Shown here: positions 8,571 through 17,800 of the stretch, one piece after another | Layout: the number at the start of each line of letters is the position of its first letter | Position numbering within the stretch: the stretch's first letter is position 1 | Source of the DNA: Acidovorax facilis | Lineage (GTDB): Bacteria > Pseudomonadota > Gammaproteobacteria > Burkholderiales > Burkholderiaceae_C | Length of the DNA: 47,649 nucleotides | Assembly (NCBI RefSeq): GCF_023913775.1 | Contig: NZ_JAMXAX010000028.1 | Coordinates: forward strand, 1-47,649 | Direction of reading: 5' to 3' | The notes under the pieces: generated by a model | Seen by the model: only the letters and a program-made list of their open reading frames with translations | Databases searched by the model: none | What the model was told of the DNA's origin: nothing | Position numbers and translations under genes: made by a program

Positions 8571-10369
8571 GCACACTCCCCGACCTCACCCTGCCCCAGA
8601 TGCTGCGCGAGCGCGCACGCACCGACGCGCAGCGCATCGCCATACGGCAAAAGGACTTCGGTATCTGGAAGCCCTTCACCTGGGCGCAGTACCACCAGCG
8701 TGCCACTCACTTCGGCCTGGGCCTCAAGGCACTGGGCCTGCCGGTGGGCGGGCATGTGGGCGTGATCTCCGAGAACCGCATCGAATGGGTGCTGGCCCAG
8801 ATGGGCGCAGGCCTGGTGGGCGCCGTGACGGTGGGTGTGTACCCCACCAGCCCCACCAACGAGGTGGCTTACGTGGTGGGCCATGCCGACATCGAGATCA
8901 TGGTCTGCGAAGACCAGGAGCAGACCGACAAGCTGCTGGCCGCGCTGCCCGAGCTGCCGCGCCTGAAAAAGATCGTGGTCATGGAGACCAAGGGCCTGCG
9001 CAGCTTTGCGCCAGAGGTGCGGCAGTTCATCACCACGTTTGACGAGGTGGAACAGCTTGGCGCGGCGTCGGGCCAGCAAGCCATCATCGACGATGCTCTG
9101 GCACGCCAGCGGCTCGACGATGTGGGCCTGATGATCTACACGTCGGGCTCCACCGGCAAGCCCAAGGGCGCGATGATTTCGTACCGCAACATCCGGGGCG
9201 TGGTGCCTGGCATCGTGGACCGGCTGGAGCTGTCGCGCGAGACCACCCACCTGTCGTACCTGCCGCTGTGCCATGTGGCCGAGCAGATGCTCACCAGCTT
9301 TGTGCCCGTGTACATCGGCTCGCAAGTGAACTTTGGCGAGTCCATCCGCACCGTGCAGGAAGACCTGCGCGAGGTCGCTCCCACCATGTTCCTGGGCGTG
9401 CCCCGCATCTGGGAGAAGCTGCACGCCGCCATCCACATCAAGCTGCAGGAAACCGGTGGCCTGCGCCGCGCGCTGTTCCACAAGGCCTACAACGCCTGCA
9501 AGCCGCTGGCCGAAAAGCCGCGCAGTGCCTGGAGCGCTGCCGACAAGCTGACCTTTGCTGGCAGCTACTGGCTCGTCTTCCGCGCGCTGCAGAACTTCAT
9601 CGGCCTGCGCAATGCCCATGTGGCGCTCACCGGCGCTGCGCCCATTCCGCCCGATGTGGTGCGCTTCTTCCGCGTGCTGGGCGTGCCACTCATCGAGGTG
9701 TACGGCCTGACCGAATCCACCGGCATGGTCACAGGCCACCGGTTGGACCACGTGGTGGTGGGCACCGTGGGCGTGCCCACGCAAGGCGTGGAACACCGCA
9801 TTGCCGACAACGGCGAGCTGCATTTGCGGGGCGACATGGTGTTTGCGGGTTACTACAAGAACCCCGAGGCCACGGCCAGCAGCATCGTGGATGGCTGGTT
9901 GCACACCGGCGACGTGGTGCGCGAATCGCAAGGCCAGATCCAGATCGTGGACCGCCTCAAGGACATCATGATCACGGCCGGTGGCAAGAACCTCACGCCG
10001 TCCGAAATCGAGAACACGATGAAGGGCAGCCCCTTCATCAAGGAATGCATCATCGTTGCCGAGGCGCGCAAGTTCGTCGGCGCGCTGGTGATGATCGACT
10101 ACGAGACCGTGGGCAAGTGGGCCGAGGCGCGGCGCATTCCGTTCACGCACTTTCGCTCGCTGGTGGAGCACCCCGAGGTGCGTGTCCTCATCGATGCGGA
10201 AATCAACCAGGGCAACCAGCGCCTCGCGCAGGTCTCGCAGATCCGCAAGTTCCACCTGCTGACCAAGGAGCTGGACCACGACGACGGCGAGGTGACCGCA
10301 ACCATGAAGGTGCGCCGCTCCAGCATCTACAAGACCTATGCGGCCGAGATCGAGGCGCTGTACCACTAG
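8567..10369 (+). CDS. AMP-dependent acyl-CoA ligase (long-chain type)
   Basis: The 600-aa cytoplasmic enzyme should convert a carboxylic acid, ATP and CoA into acyl-CoA through an acyl-adenylate. It shows the P-loop-like motif IYTSGSTGKPKGAMISYRN (about residue 190), the adenylate motif YGLTESTG, GWLHTGDV and the hinge DRLKDIMITAGGKNLTPSEIE. Length and motif spacing match the long-chain (FadD15-like) branch of the family. Overlap with livF and the upstream uptake genes suggest that it activates the imported substrate. The true substrate may be a fatty, aromatic or branched acid; sequence alone does not decide. Confidence 0.9.
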   Translation: MSTLPDLTLPQMLRERARTDAQRIAIRQKDFGIWKPFTWAQYHQRATHFGLGLKALGLPVGGHVGVISENRIEWVLAQMGAGLVGAVTVGVYPTSPTNEVAYVVGHADIEIMVCEDQEQTDKLLAALPELPRLKKIVVMETKGLRSFAPEVRQFITTFDEVEQLGAASGQQAIIDDALARQRLDDVGLMIYTSGSTGKPKGAMISYRNIRGVVPGIVDRLELSRETTHLSYLPLCHVAEQMLTSFVPVYIGSQVNFGESIRTVQEDLREVAPTMFLGVPRIWEKLHAAIHIKLQETGGLRRALFHKAYNACKPLAEKPRSAWSAADKLTFAGSYWLVFRALQNFIGLRNAHVALTGAAPIPPDVVRFFRVLGVPLIEVYGLTESTGMVTGHRLDHVVVGTVGVPTQGVEHRIADNGELHLRGDMVFAGYYKNPEATASSIVDGWLHTGDVVRESQGQIQIVDRLKDIMITAGGKNLTPSEIENTMKGSPFIKECIIVAEARKFVGALVMIDYETVGKWAEARRIPFTHFRSLVEHPEVRVLIDAEINQGNQRLAQVSQIRKFHLLTKELDHDDGEVTATMKVRRSSIYKTYAAEIEALYH

Positions 10370-10397
10370 CCCGGGGCTCACCACTTGCCGCGTAGAT

Positions 10398-10453
10398 TAC
10401 TATCAAAACAGGAGCTATCTGCGCTTATATAGCAAGCGCTAGAGGCCAATTTG
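10398..10453 (+). repeat. Dispersed palindromic repeat (family 1, copy 2)
   Basis: The core GCGCTTATATAGCAAGCGCT is an inverted repeat, flanked by TATCAAAACAGGAGCTATC and AGAGGCCAATTTGAC. It ends directly before the ATG at 10456, so its GAGG (10442-10445) lies 10 nt upstream of that start and is the only visible Shine-Dalgarno. The repeat also separates the crotonase from the ligase in a set of genes that is otherwise tightly packed. Confidence 0.75.
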
Positions 10454-10455
10454 AC

Positions 10456-11253
10456 ATGAAAACCACCGCCGCCGACCCGACCGCCCCCCTGCTGCTGGAA
10501 CGCAACGGCGCCATCGCCACGCTGCGTTTCAACCGGCCCGATGCGCTCAACGCCATCGATGTGCCCATGGCCAACGCCTTCCTGGCCGCCGTGCAGACCA
10601 TTGCCGCCGACCCCAGCGTGCGCGCCGCAGTGCTGTGTGGCAACGGCCGCGGCTTCATGGCCGGGGGCGACCTGACCACCCTGCGCGCCGACCCGGTGCA
10701 GGGCGCCATCGACATCCTTACCCCGCTCAACGCAGCGCTGCAGCTGCTCACGCAGATGAACGCGCCGGTCATCGCGCAGGTACATGGCGTGGCGGCGGGC
10801 GCGGGCCTGAGCCTGCTGCTCATGGCCGACTACGTGATCGCCGCCGAAGGCACACGCCTGAACCTGGCCTACATCAACCTGGGCACCAGCTGCGACGTGG
10901 GCGCCTCGTGGGCGCTGCCGCGCATCGTGGGCCTGCGCAAGGCGCTGGAGATCGCGCTGCTGGGCGAAGCCTTCACGGCAGACGACGCGCTGCGCCTGGG
11001 CCTCATCAACCGCGTGGTGCCCGCCGCCGAACTGGACAGTGCCACCACCACCCTGGCCCAGCGCCTGGCCGCCGGGCCTACCGTGGCCTACGGCGCGATG
11101 AAGCGCCTCATGCGCGCATCGATGGACCGCACTCTGCCCGAACAACTGGCGGCCGAAAAAGACGCCTTTGTGCACTGCGCGGGCACCGAGGACTTCCGTG
11201 CGGGGGTGGAGGCCTTTCACCAACGCCAAAGCGCGCAATTTGTGGGCCGTTGA
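10456..11253 (+). CDS. Enoyl-CoA hydratase/isomerase family protein (isomerase-like residues)
   Basis: The 265-aa crotonase-fold enzyme shows the oxyanion-hole motifs GFMAGGDLTTL (about residue 65) and HGVAAGAGLSLLLMADY (about 115). By alignment from memory with rat enoyl-CoA hydratase, the two catalytic glutamates are replaced: the first falls in GAGLSLLL and the second at the Tyr of LAYINLGT. Instead there is an Asp in GTSCDVGASWALPR, as in enoyl-CoA isomerases and PaaG-like enzymes. I therefore expect isomerisation rather than hydration. It probably acts on the CoA ester formed by the upstream ligase. Confidence 0.85.
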   Translation: MKTTAADPTAPLLLERNGAIATLRFNRPDALNAIDVPMANAFLAAVQTIAADPSVRAAVLCGNGRGFMAGGDLTTLRADPVQGAIDILTPLNAALQLLTQMNAPVIAQVHGVAAGAGLSLLLMADYVIAAEGTRLNLAYINLGTSCDVGASWALPRIVGLRKALEIALLGEAFTADDALRLGLINRVVPAAELDSATTTLAQRLAAGPTVAYGAMKRLMRASMDRTLPEQLAAEKDAFVHCAGTEDFRAGVEAFHQRQSAQFVGR

Positions 11254-11427
11254 CGGGCCATCGCTACGGCGGCGCCCCCTTCTTTCATGGCCTCTGCCGT
11301 AACACGTCACCGCGCGCCGCCATCAACACCATGGCTGGAACACTGAGTTGTCAGTCGGCCCATTGATCCAACCGTTCTCGGACCACTACAGTAGAGCTTG
11401 CCCCACGATCTCCTGCAGTCCCAGCAC

Positions 11428-12162
11428 ATGACGCCCCCTGCCTTTGTGCACCTTCCCGAACTTCAAGGACGGCTCATCCCCGCCCACGCCTGCGGACTGC
11501 GGTTGACCGACGAGGTCCTGGCGGAATGGGACGCGCAGGCGCGCAGCCAGGGCCTGCCCATCGATTGGCGCCTGCCCGACGGCGACGTCGAACGCTCGCG
11601 CCGCCAGGTGCTGGCGGGCGTGTCCGAACGCCGGGACGACCTGTGGGTGTTTGCATATGGCTCGCTGATGTGGAACCCCGGCCTGGAGTTTGCCGAGGTC
11701 CGCAGGGCGCACCTGCCGGGATTCGCCCGGCGCTTTGCGCTGAGCACCACCATCGGCCGGGGCACACCGGATTGCCCCGGCCTCGTGCTCACGCTGCAGG
11801 GCGACGCAGCGCAGTCTTGCGACGGGCTGGTGTTCCGCATTCCGGCCTGTGCGGTTGAAGAGGAGTCACGCCTGCTCTGGCGCCGCGAGATGATCACCGG
11901 CGCCTACAGCCCCGCCCTGCTGCCATTGCAGACGCCCCAGGGTGTTGTCAATCAGGCGCTGGTGCTGACGGCCAATACAGCCCATCCACACTACCGGGGC
12001 GACCTGTCCATGCAGGCCACCGCCGCCACCATAGCCAGCGCCTGTGGCCGCATCGGCAGCAACCGCGAATACCTCGATCAGCTGGTCGCGCAATTCGGCG
12101 TACTGGGCATCGAGGACCACTATGTGCATGCGCTTGCGGAGATGGTGCAGACGGCCTGCTGA
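11428..12162 (+). CDS. ChaC-like gamma-glutamylcyclotransferase
   Basis: The 244-aa protein carries the family motif VFAYGSLMWNPG (about residue 75), which forms the gamma-glutamyl binding loop, plus RFALSTTIGRGTPDCPGLV and LLWRREMITGAY, where the Glu corresponds to the likely catalytic residue. ChaC proteins cleave glutathione to 5-oxoproline and Cys-Gly in the cytoplasm. The ATG at 11428 is chosen over a TTG at 11398; the roughly 70-residue N-terminal region before the domain is longer than in short ChaC proteins. There is no clear operon partner. Confidence 0.85.
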   Translation: MTPPAFVHLPELQGRLIPAHACGLRLTDEVLAEWDAQARSQGLPIDWRLPDGDVERSRRQVLAGVSERRDDLWVFAYGSLMWNPGLEFAEVRRAHLPGFARRFALSTTIGRGTPDCPGLVLTLQGDAAQSCDGLVFRIPACAVEEESRLLWRREMITGAYSPALLPLQTPQGVVNQALVLTANTAHPHYRGDLSMQATAATIASACGRIGSNREYLDQLVAQFGVLGIEDHYVHALAEMVQTAC

Positions 12163-12362
12163 ACGGGCTTTCGAGCAGGTGGTGGCGCACTACCACCCCG
12201 CGCCGGTGTCGCGCAGCACAAGATCAAGGTATCCCTGTTGTTCATGGAACAATGGAATGGATATCCCTCTTGTTGCCAGCGCTTTGACCGCCCAGCGAGG
12301 GGCGCATTTTGTGAATCCAGGCCGCCCAACGCCTCCTACGGAACCTTTCTTCCAGCGCTTTC

Positions 12363-14228
12363 ATGAAAAAAATTCTTCGCATTGCCGCCGTTCTTGTTTC
12401 GCTGGTTGCGCTGGCCAGCCAAGCAGCCCCACCTCCACCCGCTCCCATCTCCAGCATCATCGTCATGCCCTGGGATCTGAATCAGAACCAGAACCTGCCC
12501 CGCGAACTCAAGGCCCAGGGCTTCAGCCACGCCACCGTCTATCTCAACTGGTCCGATATCGAAAGTCGCAAGGGCCAGTACGAATTTGCCCAGTACCACC
12601 GCCATCTGGATGCCATCGTCAACGGCGGCCTGTCGCTGCTGCTGGTCATTGACATGGGTGGACGCCCCTACAAGGACGAGACGGGCCAGCTCGTGCCCAA
12701 CATGTCCACCGTGCCGCAATGGATCACCACGGCACATCCAGACATGGCCATGCGCAATTTTTCGGGCGAGCCCAGCTGGCAGCCCGACTTCACCGATGCG
12801 TCGATCAGGAAATACGCAGACCCATTCATTGCCCAGACCGTCGATCACTTCTCCAAGCGCTACCCCGGCAAGGTCCTGGGCTACGCCATCGGCCTGCAGG
12901 AAGAGCACGAAATCAAGTACGGGCAGATGGGCTACCAGTGGCGGGACTACAAGGAGTCCACCCAGGATGCGTTTGCCAAAAAGTACAACGCCAAACAGCC
13001 CATCATCAACTACAACAACCACATCGCAGCAGGTGTTCCTAAAGCAGAGCCCCTGCTGCACGCCCACAAGGAATTCCGGGAAACCCGGCTCCAGGAAGCC
13101 ACCTGCGCCTACGCCAATGTGATCCGGAGCAAGGGGGCAGAGGCGATTGGCTACTTTGCAGAAACCTTTACCTCCCACGACGCCATCTACGCCACGGGTG
13201 TCGTCGAAAAGCTGGCCCCGTGCATTGACATCGCAGTCATCGACTTCAATTTCTACGATGGCTATGGGCTGGTGGCAGACCCCGATGTGTTGCCCACGCT
13301 GGCCAACTACATGGGTTCACTGGGCTACAAGAAAGTCATGGTGGGCGCATATGGTGAGCGGTGGGAAGCAGCCAAGAAGACGCCAGAGCTGATCCCCGTC
13401 ATCCAGCAGGCAGTGGCCCAGTCGCTGGCCCAGCCCCATGTGATGGGCTACGAGATCGGAGGCTTCCACCACCAGGCAGGTGGGGGGCCGCTGGCTGGCC
13501 TGCAGCTGAACAAGCTTCACGCCCGCATTGCCAAGTCGGGCTCCGCCGTCACAACGGGCTCGGAACGCCGGGTCAGAATTGGCATCCTGGGCTCCACCAC
13601 CAACTTCCACGTGTGGCACGGTGAGAAAAGCGCGGGCAGAAACACCCACCGCGATGCGCTGTTCGCGTCCTACAAGATTCTGAGCAGCGAGCCCGGCATG
13701 CAGGTCCATGTCATCGGCGAAAAGAACCTTCTCTCGGACGACCCCATCATCGGGCAGCTGGACGCCATCCTGGTGCCCCACCAGGCCGCCATGCCCCAGA
13801 GCATCAAGGCCAAGCTAACCACCTACTGGAAAAACGGCGGGGCACTGATTCAGGACATGCGCCTGGGTGAATTTGACGCAAACGGCAAGCCCACCTTTGA
13901 CTGGATGCATGAGGTGTTTGGCATTGCCAATATTGAGTGGAAAAACCGGAACGGCGTTTTCCTGATTGACGGCAAAGTCTACCGGCTCAAACCTTCAAAG
14001 CGCCTGTACACAAACTATGCATCCATGGCGCCCCGTCCGGGCTACAAGGTGCTGGCCAGGGAACCCCTGCAGCGGGAGAACCACGGCATCATGGTGCGAG
14101 GGGAACGCACCCTGGCCTTCGGTTTTATGCCTCAGCTGGTGGAAGATGAAACCCGAGATGCCTGGCGGAAGTTATTTGTGCGAGAAATAAGCAATATGGC
14201 AAATTCAAATACCTCTGCATCCAAATAA
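12363..14228 (+). CDS. Secreted GH42-like (beta-galactosidase-like) protein
   Basis: The 621-aa protein has a Sec signal peptide (MKKILRIAAVLVSLVALASQ, cleavage after AA). Residues about 30-370 look like a TIM barrel of the GH42 type (LPRELKAQGFSHATVYLNWS; candidate acid/base Glu in IGLQEEHEIKYG; candidate nucleophile in YFAETFTSHDA). Residues about 400-540 resemble the class I amidotransferase-like trimerisation domain of GH42 enzymes (QLDAILVPHQAAMP, TYWKNGGALIQDMR). It probably acts on a glycan in the periplasm or outside. GH42 enzymes are usually cytoplasmic, so secretion is notable. Assignment rests on recalled motifs; a non-catalytic homolog is possible. Confidence 0.6.
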   Translation: MKKILRIAAVLVSLVALASQAAPPPPAPISSIIVMPWDLNQNQNLPRELKAQGFSHATVYLNWSDIESRKGQYEFAQYHRHLDAIVNGGLSLLLVIDMGGRPYKDETGQLVPNMSTVPQWITTAHPDMAMRNFSGEPSWQPDFTDASIRKYADPFIAQTVDHFSKRYPGKVLGYAIGLQEEHEIKYGQMGYQWRDYKESTQDAFAKKYNAKQPIINYNNHIAAGVPKAEPLLHAHKEFRETRLQEATCAYANVIRSKGAEAIGYFAETFTSHDAIYATGVVEKLAPCIDIAVIDFNFYDGYGLVADPDVLPTLANYMGSLGYKKVMVGAYGERWEAAKKTPELIPVIQQAVAQSLAQPHVMGYEIGGFHHQAGGGPLAGLQLNKLHARIAKSGSAVTTGSERRVRIGILGSTTNFHVWHGEKSAGRNTHRDALFASYKILSSEPGMQVHVIGEKNLLSDDPIIGQLDAILVPHQAAMPQSIKAKLTTYWKNGGALIQDMRLGEFDANGKPTFDWMHEVFGIANIEWKNRNGVFLIDGKVYRLKPSKRLYTNYASMAPRPGYKVLAREPLQRENHGIMVRGERTLAFGFMPQLVEDETRDAWRKLFVREISNMANSNTSASK

Positions 14229-14250
14229 ATATAGATTCTGTGCAACTTGT

Positions 14251-15288
14251 CTATTGAGAAGCTGGTTTGATGTTTCCATCTTTCTGGACAAACTTTCCAG
14301 CATGACGCTTTGCCATCCTGATGAAAGGCTGCTCAATAAATCGATGGCTAAGGTAGGCAAGTGCAACGGTAATAACGATAGACAAGATGACTAACATTCC
14401 CTTGTTCTCGATCACGCGTGCCACAGAGACTATCACCGGGTAGTGAATCAAATAAAACGAATAAGAAATATCAGACAATACATTGACAAATTTTGGATTT
14501 TTGTAATCGGTATCTTTTAATATAAGAAAAAGCGATGCAACACCAAATCCAGTGATAAATATCGGATCTGGAAAGTGTGGCTTCCATGACGTTGATAGAA
14601 TCACAGCCACCAAGAAAACTGCAAATAGTCCTGCTTTATCAAATTTTGGATTTTTAACAGCAATATATGCTCCAAAAAAGAAAAATGGCAATTGACTGAT
14701 AAAGTTGTTATTAACAAAGAAATATCTGCCATTTGAATCCAAAGATTTGTAGATCGAAGGATTGGACCATCCCCACAAAGTCCACACGTATGCAATAGCC
14801 ATGAAAACAAATGTTATTTTCAATGGATGTCTTGAAAATTTTGTAGCGCAGAGGAATGCGATTACATACCAGACCAATTCTATGGTCAGCGTCCAACTCA
14901 CAAACAGAGCATTATATTTGAAGTAATAACCAGGAAATAGATGCTGCAAGAATGTCAGGTGCGCCAACAGAGCCCTTACATCGAGACTATCCAGCGTCAA
15001 TTGATTAAAAGCCAATGAAAAAAATAAAAACCAAAATATGTACGCCGGATATATTCTAAAAAATCGATGAATAAAATAATCTCTTGCCGAATATCGAATG
15101 GCGCTCAAAATAATCAAATATCCACTGATCACAAAGAATATTTGTACACCCAGCCAGCCACCAATTTGGTAAAAAAAGGGCAGGCCAATATTGGCTCCTG
15201 AATGAAGATGGTGCACAAACACCAAGGCAACCGCCAAAGCTCTTAACGTCTCAATAGAAGCATTCTTTTGATTTTGAGAATTTTCCAT
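14251..15288 (-). CDS. Membrane acyltransferase (acyltransferase 3 / OafA family)
   Basis: The 345-aa protein has about ten membrane segments and the family signature at its N-terminus: ASIETLRALAVALVFVHHLH (catalytic His), GWLGVQIFFVISGYLI and FFRIYPAYIFW. Family members O-acetylate or succinylate surface polysaccharides and other cell-surface molecules. The gene is conspicuously AT-rich, with many AAA/AAT/ATA codons, unlike every neighbour, which points to recent acquisition. It converges on the GH42-like gene, 22 bp apart, so the pair may form a surface-glycan island. The start at 15288 has only an A-rich leader and no clear Shine-Dalgarno. Confidence 0.88.
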   Translation of the reverse strand: MENSQNQKNASIETLRALAVALVFVHHLHSGANIGLPFFYQIGGWLGVQIFFVISGYLIILSAIRYSARDYFIHRFFRIYPAYIFWFLFFSLAFNQLTLDSLDVRALLAHLTFLQHLFPGYYFKYNALFVSWTLTIELVWYVIAFLCATKFSRHPLKITFVFMAIAYVWTLWGWSNPSIYKSLDSNGRYFFVNNNFISQLPFFFFGAYIAVKNPKFDKAGLFAVFLVAVILSTSWKPHFPDPIFITGFGVASLFLILKDTDYKNPKFVNVLSDISYSFYLIHYPVIVSVARVIENKGMLVILSIVITVALAYLSHRFIEQPFIRMAKRHAGKFVQKDGNIKPASQ

Positions 15289-15357
15289 TTTTTATTTCTT
15301 TTTAGGAGTTTTTATAGTTCCCAAATTTATCCCTGCGAACCGATCAGTTCCCGCTTT

Positions 15358-16422
15358 TTAAAACGGTGCCGACTCCGGGTCCGTATCCACTGGGACTTGC
15401 GCAGGGCCCGTCACCACGCCACCAGCGCCACTCTTTCGCGCAGGCGCTGAATTCGTGGGGGCGCGTGATTCCACTGAAGGCGCCGGCATGCTGTCCCCAG
15501 CTGAGGCCACCGCAGCTACCGCACTGGCCACGCCACCCTCCGCCTCTCCGCCCAGCGCCTCAATCAAGTCCGGGATCAGCTTGACCAGCTCGCCCGTGGC
15601 AATCGCCACATCGGTATCAAAACCACCGTCATCGGCCTTGGTGCCCTCGAACACGGTGTCCAGGAACGACACTTTTTTGATCTGCAGCCCCTCTGTGAGC
15701 ATGAAGGACACGCGGTCGTCCCAAGTCAGTGCCAGCTTGGTAGGCAGTTTGCCGGCGTCGATGTGGGCCTGCACCTCCTCGATATCCAGCGGGTGGCGGG
15801 CGTAGCGCACCACGGCTTTTTCCTCGTTGGCGCTTTTGAGTTCGCACTCGCGGTCCACCGTGAAGCCCACGGGCGGCTCCTGTTCCTTGAGCCAGTGGGC
15901 CATGGCGGCCTGCGGGCTGGTCTGGGTATTCAGCAGCGACACCGACAGGCCGGGCAGCGCCTCGACCAGCAGGGTGACCACTTCGTCCGCGCGGCCCTGG
16001 CTGGAGGTGTCCAGCACCAGCAGGCGCGAGGTGGTGTCGATCCACACCCACATCGAGCCCTGCTTGGTGAAGGCCATGGGCAGCAGGTCCAGCTTGGCCT
16101 CGTCTTTCAGCTCCTTGCTTTCCTTCTTGCCGGGCTTGCGGCCGGTTTCCTGCTCGATGCGCTCAGCCTTTTCCTTCACGCGGCGGGCCAGCACGCTGCC
16201 GGGCAGCACTTTGGATTCGACCATGAAGCGCAGGATCCACTGGCCCCCGACCGACTCGGCCAGCGGGCCGTGTGCATCACCGCGCGGGGGCACCCAGCCC
16301 AGGGACTTTTCCTGGGTGGCACCACATTCCATGAAGGGCGCCTTTGCCAGGGCTTCTTCTACTTGCGTCAATTCAACCTGCCATTGCGGGGCAATGCGGT
16401 ACACGATCATGTTCTTGAACAC
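15358..16422 (-). CDS. rdgC: Recombination-associated protein RdgC
   Basis: The 354-aa protein begins FKNMIVYRI, equivalent to the FKN-x-x-VYR start of RdgC, and carries the family blocks SLGWVPPRGD, WILRFMVESKVLPGSVL, KKESKELKDEAKLDLLP and WVWIDTTSRLLVLDTSS. RdgC forms a ring that binds DNA and limits RecA-dependent recombination. The GTG start at 16422 is chosen because it places the conserved N-terminus at residue 2 and has AAAAGG about 9 nt upstream. The last 60 residues form an Ala/Pro/Ser-rich tail beyond the usual end near residue 300. It is divergent from the Spy-like gene. Confidence 0.92.
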   Translation of the reverse strand: MFKNMIVYRIAPQWQVELTQVEEALAKAPFMECGATQEKSLGWVPPRGDAHGPLAESVGGQWILRFMVESKVLPGSVLARRVKEKAERIEQETGRKPGKKESKELKDEAKLDLLPMAFTKQGSMWVWIDTTSRLLVLDTSSQGRADEVVTLLVEALPGLSVSLLNTQTSPQAAMAHWLKEQEPPVGFTVDRECELKSANEEKAVVRYARHPLDIEEVQAHIDAGKLPTKLALTWDDRVSFMLTEGLQIKKVSFLDTVFEGTKADDGGFDTDVAIATGELVKLIPDLIEALGGEAEGGVASAVAAVASAGDSMPAPSVESRAPTNSAPARKSGAGGVVTGPAQVPVDTDPESAPF

Positions 16423-16625
16423 AGATAACCTTTTGTTCGGGAGCGTTGGTGGTGAAGCGCTTTCAGCGAGAGCACTTTCTCTATCGGTGAAGCTGTTGCC
16501 AACGGACGATCGAGCGATCGAACCCGTGAGCAAAACAGCCCGCCCGACACGGAACATGCCATTGTCGGTGGTCGTCGGCACGCAGCCTGCCGCCGGAGCG
16601 CACAAGCAACGATGGCCGTCTGAAT

Positions 16626-16690
16626 TAGCTACAAATATAATAGCTATTAACGCTTGATGGATAAGCGCTAGCGGCCATTTTTTATCAAAA
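16626..16690. repeat. Dispersed palindromic repeat (family 1, copy 3)
   Basis: The segment runs from AGCTACAAATATAATAGC through ACGCTTGATGGATAAGCGCT to CGGCCATTTTTTATC. The central hairpin followed by six T resembles an intrinsic terminator read on the plus strand, but no plus-strand gene precedes it. It lies in the divergent rdgC/spy-like intergenic region. Confidence 0.75.
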
Positions 16691-16838
16691 CCTTGATCGC
16701 GCAGGTCTGCAGCTTCTTGGCACAACTTTACACAGCGTCATCCAACGCGCACGGCCGCGATACATGTGGGGCGGACACTGACTCTCAATCGCCGGAACGG
16801 TCGTTCCAGCGAGCCACCCCCGTAAAAGGACCCACACC

Positions 16839-17435
16839 ATGGCTTTCCGCTTCCAACACCGCCTTGCCGCCACCACTGTTCTGGCCGCGCTGGCCCTGCC
16901 TGTTCTGGCCCAGCCAGCCCCGGCCACCCCACCCGCTGCTGGCGCCCCCACAACCGAAGCCGCCCCGCGCTACAAGGCCGGAGAACGGCACGAACGCCAC
17001 CATGGCGACCGTGCAGAAAAACGTGCCGAACACCATGCCAAACGCCTGGCCGCCCTCAAGGGCCAGCTCAAGCTGACCGCCGCGCAAGAACCCGCGTGGA
17101 CAACGTTCACTGCGGCCATGCAACCGGGCGAACGCCCTGCCCGTCTGGACCGCCAGAACATGGACAAACTGACCACCCCCGAGCGCATCGACCGCATGCG
17201 GGCCATGCGCGCCCAGCACGCCGCCGAGGCCGACCGCCGTGGCGAGGCCACCAAGGCCTTCTACGCGGCACTGACGCCCGAGCAGCAAAAAACCTTTGAC
17301 GCCCAGGCCCACCACGGCCACCGTATGGGAGGCATGGCAGGCATGAAGGGCGACGGCGAAGGCCGACACGGGCACCACGGCATGCGGGGTGGCGAAGGCC
17401 GCCATCAGCAACCGCAGGCAGCACCCGCGAAGTAA
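16839..17435 (+). CDS. Spy/CpxP-family (LTXXQ) periplasmic protein
   Basis: The 198-aa protein has a signal peptide (hydrophobic LAATTVLAALALPVLA, cleavage after AQPA), then a His- and Arg-rich helical region with the two family motifs LTAAQEPAW (about residue 78) and LTPEQQKTF (about 146), and a His/Gly/Met-rich tail (HHGHRMGGMAGM). Spy/CpxP proteins are periplasmic chaperones or envelope-stress adaptors. The His-rich ends suggest metal binding, which is inference. CACCCCCGTAAAAGGACCC precedes the ATG and provides AAAGGA as a ribosome binding site. Confidence 0.8.
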   Translation: MAFRFQHRLAATTVLAALALPVLAQPAPATPPAAGAPTTEAAPRYKAGERHERHHGDRAEKRAEHHAKRLAALKGQLKLTAAQEPAWTTFTAAMQPGERPARLDRQNMDKLTTPERIDRMRAMRAQHAAEADRRGEATKAFYAALTPEQQKTFDAQAHHGHRMGGMAGMKGDGEGRHGHHGMRGGEGRHQQPQAAPAK

Positions 17436-17507
17436 ATCCCCTCGTGGGGCCGCCCTGACGCAGGGGGCGGCTCAGAGGTGGGCGGCGGTTCCCTCTCTTC
17501 TTGCCTG

Positions 17508-17544
17508 ACAAAGCCCGGAGTCCTCCACGGACCCCGGGCTTTGT
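17508..17544 (+). terminator. Hairpin terminator after the Spy-like gene
   Basis: ACAAAGCCCGG (17508-17518) pairs perfectly with CCGGGCTTTGT (17534-17544), giving an 11-bp stem with a 15-nt loop, 73 bp after the stop. There is only a weak T tract (GCTTTGTG), so efficiency is uncertain. It marks the boundary between coding DNA and the origin-like region. Confidence 0.6.
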
Positions 17545-17580
17545 GCTTTGTGGGATGGAAAAGGTTGTCGACGGGCACCC

Positions 17581-17800
17581 GTTGTGGATAACACTGGGAA
17601 CAGTTCTAGCACAACTGGACAGTTATCCACACAAAAAGGCGATGGCCCGAAGTTGTTGTCTGCGAGCCCCGCCCTTTGTGCAGACCGCCGCACAGACTTT
17701 GCAGCTGCGCAACCCCGCGCCAGCATTGAACAAATTGGCCTTGTCCACAGAAAGTGGCTTGCTCTACTACTACTGCTATTTATATATAGAACTATAGAAG
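17581..17800 (+). other. Origin-like module A: DnaA boxes, DnaA-trio, AT-rich tract
   Basis: This non-coding stretch holds a perfect DnaA box on the minus strand (TGTGGATAA, 17583-17591), a perfect box on the plus strand (TTATCCACA, 17623-17631) and a one-mismatch box (TTGTCCACA, 17741-17749). Exactly 14 nt after the last box come three CTA triplets (17764-17772), then CTGCTATTT and an AT-rich run to about 17796. A DnaA box, short linker, repeated CTA (3'-GAT-5' on the opposite strand) and AT-rich DNA is the order described for the basal unwinding system of bacterial oriC. No dnaA, dnaN or rpmH gene is in the window. Activity is inferred. Confidence 0.65.
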
